Source: Cyanobacteria bacterium FACHB-502 (lineage in GTDB: Bacteria; Cyanobacteriota; Cyanobacteriia; Elainellales; Elainellaceae). Taken from it: a stretch of DNA of 64,000 nucleotides. The stretch covers positions 358,512-422,511 of the forward strand of contig JACJNZ010000048.1 in the NCBI GenBank assembly GCA_014695325.1, read 5' to 3'. Under the pieces are notes generated by a model, which was not told the DNA's origin, ran no database searches, and was given only the letters and a program-made list of their open reading frames with translations. A program made the position numbers and the translations under genes. Below, piece after piece: positions 37,788 through 47,582 of this stretch; positions within the stretch are counted from its first letter, which is position 1; each line of letters begins with the position of its first letter.

Positions 37788-38647
37788 GGGTTCCTCACTC
37801 ACTGTTGATACGTGTTGTTGATAAGTAGGGTTGATACGGTCGTTAAGAAGGTGGGTTGAAATAGATTGAGACTCAAGCGAGTCTGGCAAAGGTTCGATCT
37901 GATCCATCGAGCCTTGCCTTTTTTCAATCATTTTTCCAGTTGGTTGAACAGAATCCCTATTTCTCAAGTGAAGTAGCGATCGTTTCAACCCTGGCTTAGA
38001 GCTTGCTGGAATCCGATCGGAAAAGGACAATTGCGAACCAGAAAAAACGGAAGTCAAGTGCGATTCGGATACCTTCAAGCATTGTTATATATTCTTTATC
38101 TTTACTCGAAATTTCGGTTACGACTAGCTGCTAAAGTGGAAGTTTGTGATAGTAAAAAACTTGCTTCTTCTAGATATGGTGTTTAAGTAGCCCTAAATAC
38201 TGGGTAATTTACTCTACAAGTAGCGTTATTTATTTTTCTAAAAATTTCCTAATTTTGTCCTGACGATCGAGAGCGAAATTTCTAATCTTGCGATCGATTT
38301 GGTAGTGAGGCGAAATTGTCAGATTAAACTCTCTAAAAGTCCTATTGCTGAGTCGCCGCGATTGTTGCTGCTTTGCCTAATACCCATTTTGCCTGTCTGG
38401 GGGTCAAATCTCCTGGGCGTGAAATCAGAGCGGTTTGCACAAGTTAGAGACTCTTTTCAGAAGAAAGCCTTTTGCGAATCTCCTCAAACAAAGCAATCTA
38501 TCCCCTACCATCCTTTGGCCCTTAAATAAGCACCCGCAAGGGTACTCTTGATTTCCCGGAATCTGTTTGTTTTACCTTGTTGCATTGTTGTGGAACAGCG
38601 ACCGATTCAAACGTAATCCACTTCAACAATCACAAAGGTCATTCAAA
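37788..38647. other. Intergenic region between divergent PG-binding genes
   Basis: About 860 bases, AT-rich in 38080-38280. In-frame extensions upstream of 37787 reach 38078 but show no conserved sequence. A 76-codon frame at 38299-38529 has a short hydrophobic stretch and no recognised family. No RNA gene was seen. Confidence 0.4.
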
Positions 38648-39118
38648 ATGAATACGATTTCCACTCAATATCCAACGCTGCAAATGGGTGCTCAAGGTGC
38701 GGCTGTAAAAACCCTTCAGCAGTTGCTTAATCAGCGAGTCAGCCGTGATTATATGGTTTCTGTAGACGGCATTTTTGGAGCGAAAACTGAGTCAGCCGTT
38801 AAAGCTTTTCAATATAGCAAGCTGCTTCGCAAGGATGGAATTGTTGGACCAAAAACCTGGCAAGCTCTGCAAACCAATATGCCTCCTGCAATGCCTGTAA
38901 TTCGCCGGAGCAGCAAAGGTGAAGCGGTTGCGATCGCCCAAGTGCTGCTGAAGGAAGCCGGAATCTATAAAGGTGTAGTTGACAGCAACTTTGGACCTCA
39001 AACCGAAGTGGCAGTCCGGGCATTTCAAACGGCTCAGAGCCTCATCGTTGATGGCGTGATCGGCAACAAAACCTGGGCAGCCTTCAGTGGTCTTGCTGCT
39101 TATCTTGCCTTTGACTAA
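38648..39118 (+). CDS. Double PG_binding_1 protein without signal peptide
   Basis: A 156-residue protein made almost entirely of two PG_binding_1 repeats: MGAQGAAVKTLQQLLNQRVS...VDGIFGAKTESAVKAFQ...KDGIVGPKTWQAL, and RRSSKGEAVAIAQVLLKEAG...NFGPQTEVAVRAFQ...VDGVIGNKTWAAF. The start at 38648 (MNTISTQYPTLQ) puts the first repeat at the very N-terminus with no export signal. The next gene (66 bases on) encodes a related pair of repeats, and an L,D-transpeptidase-like gene follows, so the three may work together on peptidoglycan. Confidence 0.75.
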   Translation: MNTISTQYPTLQMGAQGAAVKTLQQLLNQRVSRDYMVSVDGIFGAKTESAVKAFQYSKLLRKDGIVGPKTWQALQTNMPPAMPVIRRSSKGEAVAIAQVLLKEAGIYKGVVDSNFGPQTEVAVRAFQTAQSLIVDGVIGNKTWAAFSGLAAYLAFD

Positions 39119-39184
39119 TGCCAATTCATGCCTCATTTTTTATCTGAATCAACACCACCCAATTTGAATTAAAGGAATCTCATC

Positions 39185-39697
39185 ATGACAACACTTCGCA
39201 GCACCGTTCTCCTTAAAAAAGGCTCTCAAGGCTCTGGTGTAAAACAGCTTCAGGCAATGCTGAATGTTTGGCTTGAAAGCAGCGAAATTTTTCCAGGGGC
39301 ACTCCTAGTCGAAGACGGCATCTTTGGTTTGGCGACAGAAGGGATTATTAAATTTTTTCAGTGCCGTCATTTTCTGGAAATGGATGGCATTGTGGGCACT
39401 CAGATGATGGCATGCTTAAATCAGGGTGTATCCGGCTTGCCACTCCTGAAGCAGGGCAGCACGGGGGCGATCGTTCGCCGACTGCAACAGGTTCTGACGC
39501 TCTATGGCATCAACCTCGGTTCTGTAGATGGCATTTATGGCACAAAAACGCGGGCAGCCGTGACCCACTTCCAGAATGACCACCATATTTTTGACGTAAA
39601 CGGTCATGCAACGGGTGAAGTCAACCTCAACACCTGGCGAAAATTGGCAGAAGAGCCTGTTGGCATGGCGTGCGGTCCACTTCGATCGTTTTCGTAA
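39185..39697 (+). CDS. Double PG_binding_1 protein without signal peptide
   Basis: A 170-residue protein with two PG_binding_1-like repeats (KKGSQGSGVKQLQAMLNVWL...VEDGIFGLATEGIIKFFQC; KQGSTGAIVRRLQQVLTLYG...VDGIYGTKTRAAVTHFQ) and no signal peptide. An AAAGGAATCTCATC leader precedes the ATG. The sequence is related to, but clearly diverged from, the gene just upstream. Probably cell-wall binding; no catalytic domain. Confidence 0.75.
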   Translation: MTTLRSTVLLKKGSQGSGVKQLQAMLNVWLESSEIFPGALLVEDGIFGLATEGIIKFFQCRHFLEMDGIVGTQMMACLNQGVSGLPLLKQGSTGAIVRRLQQVLTLYGINLGSVDGIYGTKTRAAVTHFQNDHHIFDVNGHATGEVNLNTWRKLAEEPVGMACGPLRSFS

Positions 39698-39869
39698 TGT
39701 AAATTTCGTGTTGGGAATTGTGGCGTAATTTGATGGAATTTTCGTTCTTCCATCGGTCACCTGGGTTTATTGATCAAGTCTGCCTTTCAGGTTTACGGAA
39801 CGTTCTGCTAATTTTTTTAGTCAGTACAAACCTAATTTATTCCCTCTTGCAAAAATCAGCATAAAAACA

Positions 39870-40538
39870 ATGAGTTCTAGCATCAATACCCGCATCGGTT
39901 ACATTGCCACCGTTCGTACTCAGGGAGATACGCTGCGCGTTCGATCGACTCCTAACGGTGAAATTGTGGATTATCTTTCCAATGGTTCTCTGACCTATAC
40001 CACAGGAGAAGCGATCGCCGCCGCAGGACGCACCTGGGTTTCCTTGGGGGCAAAGCAGTGGGTTGCGTCTGATTTTCTGGTTCCCGCTCCTAATGCAAAC
40101 GGCAAGGCAAAAGTAATCGCCATGCGGACATCAACGACCATGAGCGGCGGCTTAAGAATTTATCAGACTCATCTAGTTGACGGCAAAAATCAAATTATCA
40201 AAACGGTGCGTGCGGTTTCTGGTCGCGCCAATAAGCAAACTCCCTCTGATACGGCTGGCTCTCAAGCTCCGTTGCCCTTTGGTGTTTACACCTTTGATAA
40301 ACCGGGAAGCGTTGAGTTTGCGCCCGGCGAGTTTGGTGGGGTGTGGTCTGCAGTGACTCCGACCTTTCAGACTCAGCGATCGGGCTTAGGAATTCATTAT
40401 GATCCTTCGGCACTGAAGCAGGATGCTAACACGGGAACCGCAGGCTGTTTTGCAACGCCTACAATTGAAGAACGAGAAACCATGTCTCAATTTATTCGGA
40501 CTTACAAACCCACTCATTTTGTTGTGTTTGAGGGGTAA
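39870..40538 (+). CDS. SH3-like plus L,D-transpeptidase-like (YkuD-type) protein
   Basis: A 222-residue protein. Residues about 10-70 form a bacterial SH3-like domain (DTLRVRSTPNGEIVDYLSNG). Residues about 85-220 resemble a YkuD fold: YQTHLVDGKNQIIKTVRAVS, LPFGVYTFDKPG, then GLGIHYDPSALKQDAN and GTAGCFATPTIEE. This gives a His-x15-Gly-Cys pair in place of the usual H...[ST]HGC, with alanine at the second histidine. The catalytic cysteine is kept, so activity is possible. No signal peptide is seen. It follows two PG-binding genes on the same strand. Confidence 0.65.
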   Translation: MSSSINTRIGYIATVRTQGDTLRVRSTPNGEIVDYLSNGSLTYTTGEAIAAAGRTWVSLGAKQWVASDFLVPAPNANGKAKVIAMRTSTTMSGGLRIYQTHLVDGKNQIIKTVRAVSGRANKQTPSDTAGSQAPLPFGVYTFDKPGSVEFAPGEFGGVWSAVTPTFQTQRSGLGIHYDPSALKQDANTGTAGCFATPTIEERETMSQFIRTYKPTHFVVFEG

Positions 40539-40961
40539 TAGGGCAATCTAAAACTTTGACCCAGGGCTTTCATCTCTCACGCATGACTTTTGCTCAGGAC
40601 TCTCACTCAAGGCTTTTGCTGCGGTAATTTCTCTGCGGTTAAACTCTCTATTTAGCTTTGCGATCGCACTCTTTATACCAGGCTGCGATCGTTTTGCTTT
40701 TTGCTGACTTTGCGCGTCGATCGTTACTGTTTTTGACAGCGATCGATCGGCTCAGTATGGATAGCAAAAACTTCGCTAATAACTCACAACTAACGACTAA
40801 TGGCTCCTAACCAATAACCGATGAATCAATCACTCGTGGCGATCGCATCCGGCATTCATATCATTCGGCCTCTGGATATTGGTGTTTCCCACTCAATACC
40901 TGCAATTTTTAAGACTTGTAATTTTTTAAGACTTGTATTTTAAAACTTGTAATAGATAGAG
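40539..40961. other. Intergenic region, no gene recognised
   Basis: About 420 bases rich in GCGATCG/CGATCG palindromes (HIP1-like) around 40660-40750. No gene or RNA recognised. Confidence 0.4.
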
Positions 40962-43900
40962 ATGCTCCAGGAATCTGAATGGCAGGAGGATCAGGTTTGG
41001 GAATATTCAGGGCAGAACGCTGAGCTGAATTATCAGTTTTTGTCCAGCCCACAATTCTGCGGTTGCTCATTCATGCTAAATACGGTCAAAGCGATTTCTA
41101 ACTCTAGGTTATTCCTTCCTCATAAAAATTCTTGTTTCTGGAAAACAGGACTGATGGAACTGCACGTTGCTGCCGATGTCCTGATTGTCCTGGCTTACTT
41201 CCTGATCTCGATCGCCCTTTTTTACTTTGTTCGGCAGCGAAAAGATTTGCCTTTCAAACAGATATTCCTTCTGTTTGGGGCGTTTATTATCTTGTCTGGC
41301 ACGACTCACTTTCTGGGAGTATGGACGCTGTGGCATCCGGCTTACTGGCTTTCTGGTTGCGTTAAGGCAATCGCGGCATTAGTTTCGGTACTGACTGCGA
41401 TCGAACTTGTTTTCTTGATGCCGAAAGTGCTTGCCTTGCCCAGCCCCGCTAAACTTCAGCAGTTAAACGTAGAGCTACAGATTTCTCAGGCTCGATTTGC
41501 AGGCATTCTTGAGATTGCCAGCGATGCCATTATTTCGATCGATGCGAATCAGCGAATTACGCTGTTTAATCGAGCAGCCGAAAAGCTGTTTGGCTACACA
41601 GCAGCCGAAGCGTTAGGGCAACCACTGGATCTGCTGCTTCCCGATCGATTTGTAGCTTCGCACCATCAGCACATTAGCAGCTTTGAGAAACAAAATGGCA
41701 CGACCCGATGCATAGGCGAACGCAGCGATATTTTGGGTCGTCGCAAAGATGGCAGTGAGTTTCCAGCAGAGGCTTCAATCTCTCAGTTAGAAGTGGCAGG
41801 AGAACAGGTTTTTACGGCATTTTTGCGCGACATTACCGCTGCCAAGCACCTCGAAGCGAGTCGCCTCCAATCCGAAGCAGAGTTACGAGAGAGTGAAGAA
41901 CGCTGGAGATATGCGATCGAAGGCAATGGGGATGGACTTTGGGATTGGAACGCGCAAACCGATAAAGTCTTCTTTTCACGTCAATGGAAAATCATGCTGG
42001 GTTTCGCTGAGAACGAAATCGGCAACGATTTGAGTGAGTGGAACAGGCGATTGCACCCCGATGATAAGGCACAGGTATATGCTGCCTTTGAGAAGTATTT
42101 TTCGGGTGAAGTGCCGCAATACAGCAGCGAATATCGCGTTTTGTGCAAAGACGGTTCCTATAAATGGATTCTCGCTCGCGGCATGGTGATGAGCCGAGAT
42201 CAGGCAGGAAAGCCGCTGCGAGTGATGGGAACCTACACCGATATTGGTGAACGAAAGCGAATTGAAGTTGCGCTCAAAGAAAGCGAACAATTTTTGCAGG
42301 ACATTATTAATTCTGCGGCTGAAGCGATCTGGGTGGTTGAGCAATTAGAGGATGGAGGATATCAGCTCATTAGTATGAATCCATCGATCGAGACAGCCAC
42401 GGGTATCCCGTCGCATCAATGGATAGGCAAACGAATCGATGAACTGTGGGACAGCAAAATAGCCGCCCAAATCTACTCTCGCTACCGTAAATGTATTCAG
42501 CAGAACGCAACCATTACCTATGAAGAAGAACTGCCCTTTGCGGATCGTCCTCGCTGGTTTTTGACTACCCTAACGCCCCTGCACAACCGAGGTTCAGGCC
42601 TACGGCTACTAGGAACCAGCATGGATATTAGCGATCGCAAACTGGCAGAAGTGGAACAAAAAGCACAGCAAGCTTTCCTGCGACAAGTCATTGATGCCGT
42701 TCCCAATAACATCTTTGTTAAAAACCGGGGAGGACGCATTTTAATTGTGAATCAGGCATCCGCAGATATCCACGGAACCACCGTTGAAGCGATGCTGGGC
42801 AAACGAGAAACCGACTTCAATCCCAATTTTTCAGTAGAACAGCTCAAAGAAATCCTGGCGGTGAATCATCAGGTGATGCAAACTCGGCAACCCTACACTT
42901 ATCTTTCGCAGTCGATCGTGAATGCGAGGGGTGAAGCTTGCTGGCATCAAACGGTCATTAATCCTTTGGTAAATGTACACGGACGGGTGATAGGAATTGT
43001 GGGAGCTACCACAGATGTCACTGCCCGTAAACTCACTGAGCAAGCTCTGCAACAGGCAAAAGAAGCCGCAGAAGCCGCAAACAAAGCCAAGAGTGTCTTT
43101 CTGGCAAACATGAGCCACGAGCTGCGGACTCCACTCAATGTGATTTTGGGTTTTGCTCAGGTGATGTCTTTTGATGAGCGTCTCACCGCAGAACAACGCG
43201 AAAACCTGGGGCTAATTCGGCGGAGCGGCGATCATTTACTCAGTTTGATTAATGATGTTCTAGATTTGTCAAAAATTGAAGCTGGACACATCACGCTTAA
43301 CGAAGACAGCGTTGACTTAATTGATTTACTGCAATCCCTCAAGGAAATGCTTCGCCAGCGGGCAGAAACGAAAGGATTGGGGCTGTACCTTGAACTCGCT
43401 TCAAACTTGCCTCGATATGGGACGATCGACGCAAACAAGCTGCGGCAAGTGCTGATCAATCTCTTGGGAAATGCGATCAAGTTCACAACGCAGGGTCATG
43501 TGACCTTACGAGTCACCGTTAAGGAGCGCAGAAATGACTCCCATCTGTCGATTGCTTCGCAGTTCCCCAACGAGGTAATTGTGCTTCAGTTTGAAGTCGT
43601 TGATACAGGCATTGGCATTGCTGATGATGATCTAGAGCAAATTTTCAGTGCTTTTGTGCAGACGCAAGCCGGAAGGACTTCGCCCGATGGAACAGGATTA
43701 GGATTGACCATCAGCCGCAAGTTTGTACAAATTATGGGCGGAGAGATCACCGTGCAAAGCACTGTGGGACAGGGCAGCACGTTTGTCTTTTCGCTTCCTG
43801 TTACTGTAGCGCGATCGGCTGATGTGCCAGTAGCGGCTTTCACAGGTCGCGTGAGTCGATTAGCTCCCAATCAACCTGTGTACCGTATCCTTGTGGTTGA

Positions 43901-44525
43901 TGACCAACCAGAAAACCGAATATTGCTAGTCAGGATACTTACTCAGATTGGGTTAGAAGTTCGAGAAGCTTCTAATGGACAAGAAGCTGTGGCTCAGTGG
44001 CAGCAATGGCATCCCCACTTAATCTATATGGACGTCCGAATGCCGCTACTCAACGGCTACGAAGCAACTCAGCAAATCCGCGCTACCCCAGGCGGTGAAG
44101 TTCCAGTGATTATTGCGCTGACGGCTCAGGCATCCAGAGGCGATCGCACCTTAGCTTTAGCTGCGGGTTGTAATGATTATTTGACAAAGCCATTTCAGGA
44201 AGAGGCGCTATTTCGCAAAATGGCAGAATATTTGGGAGTGAAATATGTTTATGCAAACAGTGAAGTAGCCGCATCGGGTGAGGAATTGCTCAATCCTTCT
44301 ATCAATTTGCAGGCGTCTGACCTGCTAGCGATGCCACCTATATGGATTACAGCCCTTCGTCAAGCAGCCCGCCTCTGCGACGACAGCGCAATAGAGCAGC
44401 TCATTCAACAAATTCCGGCGGAACAGGAATTTCTAATTCAGGGATTGCGTCAGCTGGCGCAAAACTACAGCTTTAAACAAATTGTTGTTTTAACTTCGCC
44501 AGAAACTTCAAATGACCATGCTTAG
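40962..44525 (+). CDS. Hybrid sensor histidine kinase with ethylene-receptor-like membrane domain
   Basis: Up to 1187 residues; the start could instead be the ATG at 41073. Order: three-helix membrane domain resembling the ETR1 ethylene-binding domain (about 66-160, ELHVAADVLIVLAYF, GAFIILSGTTHFLGVWTLWH); four PAS domains (about 175-300, 310-435, 440-565, 570-700); HisKA with FLANMSHELRTPLN; HATPase with N box INLLGNAIKF, G1 DTGIGI and G2 GTGLGL; a receiver domain (about 965-1085, VVDDQPENR, MDVRMPLLNG, LTKPF). The kinase and receiver residues are intact. In the sensor the copper-ligand cysteine of ETR1 is replaced by serine (S112) while histidine 116 is kept. The diguanylate cyclase gene overlaps its 3' end by 14 bases. 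Confidence 0.88.
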   Translation: MLQESEWQEDQVWEYSGQNAELNYQFLSSPQFCGCSFMLNTVKAISNSRLFLPHKNSCFWKTGLMELHVAADVLIVLAYFLISIALFYFVRQRKDLPFKQIFLLFGAFIILSGTTHFLGVWTLWHPAYWLSGCVKAIAALVSVLTAIELVFLMPKVLALPSPAKLQQLNVELQISQARFAGILEIASDAIISIDANQRITLFNRAAEKLFGYTAAEALGQPLDLLLPDRFVASHHQHISSFEKQNGTTRCIGERSDILGRRKDGSEFPAEASISQLEVAGEQVFTAFLRDITAAKHLEASRLQSEAELRESEERWRYAIEGNGDGLWDWNAQTDKVFFSRQWKIMLGFAENEIGNDLSEWNRRLHPDDKAQVYAAFEKYFSGEVPQYSSEYRVLCKDGSYKWILARGMVMSRDQAGKPLRVMGTYTDIGERKRIEVALKESEQFLQDIINSAAEAIWVVEQLEDGGYQLISMNPSIETATGIPSHQWIGKRIDELWDSKIAAQIYSRYRKCIQQNATITYEEELPFADRPRWFLTTLTPLHNRGSGLRLLGTSMDISDRKLAEVEQKAQQAFLRQVIDAVPNNIFVKNRGGRILIVNQASADIHGTTVEAMLGKRETDFNPNFSVEQLKEILAVNHQVMQTRQPYTYLSQSIVNARGEACWHQTVINPLVNVHGRVIGIVGATTDVTARKLTEQALQQAKEAAEAANKAKSVFLANMSHELRTPLNVILGFAQVMSFDERLTAEQRENLGLIRRSGDHLLSLINDVLDLSKIEAGHITLNEDSVDLIDLLQSLKEMLRQRAETKGLGLYLELASNLPRYGTIDANKLRQVLINLLGNAIKFTTQGHVTLRVTVKERRNDSHLSIASQFPNEVIVLQFEVVDTGIGIADDDLEQIFSAFVQTQAGRTSPDGTGLGLTISRKFVQIMGGEITVQSTVGQGSTFVFSLPVTVARSADVPVAAFTGRVSRLAPNQPVYRILVVDDQPENRILLVRILTQIGLEVREASNGQEAVAQWQQWHPHLIYMDVRMPLLNGYEATQQIRATPGGEVPVIIALTAQASRGDRTLALAAGCNDYLTKPFQEEALFRKMAEYLGVKYVYANSEVAASGEELLNPSINLQASDLLAMPPIWITALRQAARLCDDSAIEQLIQQIPAEQEFLIQGLRQLAQNYSFKQIVVLTSPETSNDHA

Positions 44526-45531
44526 AGTACGCACATCGGAAGAAAGCAATACGACTCAAGTCAGGACTCACCCTGCCACGCTCCTGATTGTGGATGACCA
44601 TCTTGATAATGTGCGTTCTCTTGCCCTGTTACTGAGTGAATCAGGATATTCTGTCAGGAAAGCTACGAGTGGCGAAATGGCACTGGAAACGATCGGGGTT
44701 GCTCCTCCTGATTTAGTGCTTTTAGATATCCGTATGTCGGAAATGAACGGCTACGAAGTGTGTGAACGACTCAAAGCCAATTCCGCAACCGACAGCATTC
44801 CAGTCATTTTCTTGAGCGCTTCAAACGATACAGAGGATAAAGTTCGTGCCTTTGCCGTAGGTGGGGCCGACTATGTGACTAAACCGTTTCAAGCCGAAGA
44901 AGTATTAGCGCGAGTTCAGCATCAAATTACGATCCTGCGGCAACGGCAGTTGCTCGTTGAGCAAAATCATCAACTGCGACAAACTGAAGCTGCCCTCCAG
45001 CAGGTCAACCTGGAACTGAAACGCATTGCCAACATCGACAGTCTCACCCAGATTGCCAATCGCCGCTGCTTTGATGAAATGCTTGACCAAGAGTGGAAAC
45101 GGCTCAGACGCGAACAGCAGCCTCTGGCACTGGTTCTTTGCGATATTGATCATTTCAAACTTTATAACGATCGCTATGGGCATCTCGCAGGGGATGCCTG
45201 TCTACAGCAGGTCGCAAAGGTAATTTCTGATTGTATTAAGCGTCCTGCGGATATCGCTGCTCGCTACGGCGGCGAAGAGTTTGCCGTGATCTTGCCTAAT
45301 ACGAGTGAAGAGGGAGCGGTCAAAGTTGTGAATGCTATTCAAGATAGCCTGCAACGTTTACAGATTCCTCATGCGGCTTCGGCGATCGCTCACTATGTAA
45401 CGCTGAGTGCCGGGGTTGTATGCTCGACTCCGTCGCGCAATTTATCAACCCAAAAGCTCATTGCAGAAGCGGATGCTGCACTGTATCAGGCAAAACAAAG
45501 GCGCAATACCTGGTCACTATCCGTTATCTGA
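44512..45531 (+). CDS. Response regulator with diguanylate cyclase (REC-GGDEF)
   Basis: A 339-residue protein with an N-terminal receiver domain (LLIVDDHLDNVRSL, phospho-acceptor in LVLLDIRMSEMNG, VTKPFQ), a coiled linker and a C-terminal GGDEF domain (about 170-335) with the active site RYGGEEFAVILP. The inhibitory I-site RPAD lies five residues before GGEEF, so c-di-GMP feedback is expected. It overlaps the hybrid kinase gene by 14 bases, so the kinase is the probable phosphodonor and c-di-GMP the output. Confidence 0.92.
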   Translation: MTMLRVRTSEESNTTQVRTHPATLLIVDDHLDNVRSLALLLSESGYSVRKATSGEMALETIGVAPPDLVLLDIRMSEMNGYEVCERLKANSATDSIPVIFLSASNDTEDKVRAFAVGGADYVTKPFQAEEVLARVQHQITILRQRQLLVEQNHQLRQTEAALQQVNLELKRIANIDSLTQIANRRCFDEMLDQEWKRLRREQQPLALVLCDIDHFKLYNDRYGHLAGDACLQQVAKVISDCIKRPADIAARYGGEEFAVILPNTSEEGAVKVVNAIQDSLQRLQIPHAASAIAHYVTLSAGVVCSTPSRNLSTQKLIAEADAALYQAKQRRNTWSLSVI

Positions 45532-45771
45532 ACCTTTTTTGTCGGCTCAGTTTTTTTAATCAGAGAAATTGAGTTTTTTGAAAAATTTGGTAATATTGCG
45601 GCGGCCTGCCTCTACCGTTGGGCAGAATAGGAATTGTAGAGAGGGCTACATTTTGCTCTGTTAGAAGACTAGAGTTAGAGAGCTGAAGTTAGCCCAACCA
45701 TTCTCCTCAAAAACGCTTCCGATTCCTTTATTTCTTCTAATATCTCTTCCAGAGTAAGGCGGGCAATTAAG

Positions 45772-46578
45772 ATGGTTCAAAGTATTAATCCTGTAAGCTT
45801 GAGCGCGATCGAGATCGATCGACTGGCAGAAGACCTGAATCGAGACGGAGTTTGCGTTATTCGCGGATTGTTCGATCGAAGCTTGATTGAAACCTGGGCA
45901 GCGGCGTTTGATGCGCTATTTCAAGAGCGGCAGCAGCGAGTGGACGGGTTAGCTCCCCGAGGAAAATCGCGCTGGTACACGACATTGCCTTGGGTGGCTC
46001 CCTTTGCTGACCCTAAGGTATTCGCCAATCCGACGATTTTGGGTGTACTCAACCGCGTGTTTTTTCAGGAATACAGGCTGGTTCAGCTTGCGGCAGACAT
46101 TCCCTTTCAAGGAGCAGAGTATCAGGACATTCACCGCGATTTTAATCCGCTGTTTACTGATCAAATCGTCACGCCCCTTTATGCCCTGGCAGTCAATTTT
46201 CCCCTGGTGGAAGTGACGGCAGAAAATGGTCCGTTTGAGATGGCGCGGGGTACGCACCGGATGTCGCGGGAAGAGGGACTGGTCAAGGTGCGGGCGGGCG
46301 AAATTCCAATGGAGCAATTTTATATGCAGCCCGGTGATGTGATGATTCGATCGCCCTTGGCTCTGCACCGGGGCACACCCAACATCACGCCGCAGCCGCG
46401 TCCGCTGATTGTCATGGGCTATGTGATGCACTGGCTTCACACCCACAAGGTAGATTTAACGCTGCAAACGGATTACTACAATAGTCTTTCACCTGAGCTT
46501 CGGCAGTTGCTCCGCTGTCAAACGGTCGAAAAGCTGCCCGCTCAGGCAACCGAGACTTATGTGAAATTCGAGTATTAA
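45772..46578 (+). CDS. Phytanoyl-CoA dioxygenase family protein
   Basis: A 268-residue Fe(II)/2-oxoglutarate-dependent oxygenase. The iron triad is visible as H-x-D in YQDIHRDFNPLF and the distal His in SPLALHRGTPNITPQPRP; the arginine of that segment would bind 2-oxoglutarate. GVCVIRGLFDRSLIETWAAA is the usual N-terminal region. The substrate is unknown. The GH43-like gene starts directly after its stop (TAA then ATG), so the two are co-transcribed. Confidence 0.82.
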   Translation: MVQSINPVSLSAIEIDRLAEDLNRDGVCVIRGLFDRSLIETWAAAFDALFQERQQRVDGLAPRGKSRWYTTLPWVAPFADPKVFANPTILGVLNRVFFQEYRLVQLAADIPFQGAEYQDIHRDFNPLFTDQIVTPLYALAVNFPLVEVTAENGPFEMARGTHRMSREEGLVKVRAGEIPMEQFYMQPGDVMIRSPLALHRGTPNITPQPRPLIVMGYVMHWLHTHKVDLTLQTDYYNSLSPELRQLLRCQTVEKLPAQATETYVKFEY

Positions 46579-47565
46579 ATGGCAGCGCAAACTTACACAA
46601 ATCCCGTTTATCCTGATTATTTTGCTGATCCGTTTGTTTGGCAGCATCAGGGGGTCTACTACGCAATCGGCACGGGTCCGGCAGAAGCGGCAGGGCAGGT
46701 GGAGGACCGTCATCAACGACGCGTTTTTCCCCTGCTGCGATCGCATGACTTGATTCGCTGGGAGTTTGCCGGAAATGCGTTGCAGCGTCCAGACCCAGCA
46801 CTGGGGGATAATTTCTGGGCCCCGGAAGTTGCATACTGCGATGGCACGTTTTACCTGTATTACTCAGTGGGGCATGAGGACAAACGCCATCAGTTGCGCG
46901 TAGCGACCAGTTCTAACCCGCTGGGTCCATATCAGGATGCAGGTCAGCCGCTAGTTGATCCAGAAGCCTGTGCATTTGCGATCGATCCCAGCCCGTTTCA
47001 GGACGATGATGGGCAATGGTATTTGTTCTACGCTCAAGATTTTCTGGATACAGAAGATGGTGTTCGGGCGGGAACTGCTCTGGTTGTCGATCGCCTGATC
47101 AGCATGACTCAATTGGCTGGGGAAGCAAAGGTAGTGCTGCGTGCCCGTCAGGACTGGCAGCGATTTTTAGCCGATCGCCCGATGTATGGCGGCATTTATG
47201 ATTGGCACACGCTGGAAGGCCCGTGCGTTCGTAAATACGGCGGTCAATACTACTGCTTTTACAGCGGTGGACGGTGGGAAACAGACAGCTACGGAGTCGA
47301 TTATGGCGTTGCCGAGCAGGTGATGGGGCCCTACTCGGATGTGGGCAATGCGGCAGGACCGCGAGTGCTGCGATCGGTTCCGGGGTCGGTGCTGGGTCCA
47401 GGTCATAACTCGATCGCCGTCAGCCCAGACGGTCAGGCAGAATACATTGTCTACCATGCCTGGGATACGAAGATGGAAGCGCGTCGGATGTGTATTGATC
47501 TGCTGCACTGGACGCCGGACGGTCCGCGCTGTCAAGGTCCGACCTGGACTCCCCAAAGCCTTTAA
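46579..47565 (+). CDS. GH43-type glycosidase (five-bladed beta-propeller)
   Basis: A 328-residue protein with the glycoside hydrolase family 43 layout. The catalytic-base aspartate is in YPDYFADPFVWQHQG, the pKa-modulating aspartate in AIDPSPFQDDDGQWYLFYAQ and the proton-donor glutamate in DWHTLEGPCVRKYGGQYYCF. GPGHNSIAVSPDG is a further conserved blade motif. Family enzymes cleave arabinan or xylan-type glycans. No signal peptide is evident, so it may be cytoplasmic. It is convergent with the last gene of the Nit1C cluster. Confidence 0.82.
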   Translation: MAAQTYTNPVYPDYFADPFVWQHQGVYYAIGTGPAEAAGQVEDRHQRRVFPLLRSHDLIRWEFAGNALQRPDPALGDNFWAPEVAYCDGTFYLYYSVGHEDKRHQLRVATSSNPLGPYQDAGQPLVDPEACAFAIDPSPFQDDDGQWYLFYAQDFLDTEDGVRAGTALVVDRLISMTQLAGEAKVVLRARQDWQRFLADRPMYGGIYDWHTLEGPCVRKYGGQYYCFYSGGRWETDSYGVDYGVAEQVMGPYSDVGNAAGPRVLRSVPGSVLGPGHNSIAVSPDGQAEYIVYHAWDTKMEARRMCIDLLHWTPDGPRCQGPTWTPQSL

Positions 47566-47582
47566 ACCGATTGCCCTCCTTC

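Noticed and set aside
38299..38529. 76-codon frame with a short hydrophobic stretch before the PG-binding gene
   Set aside because: No family, no ribosome-binding site; probably leader sequence.
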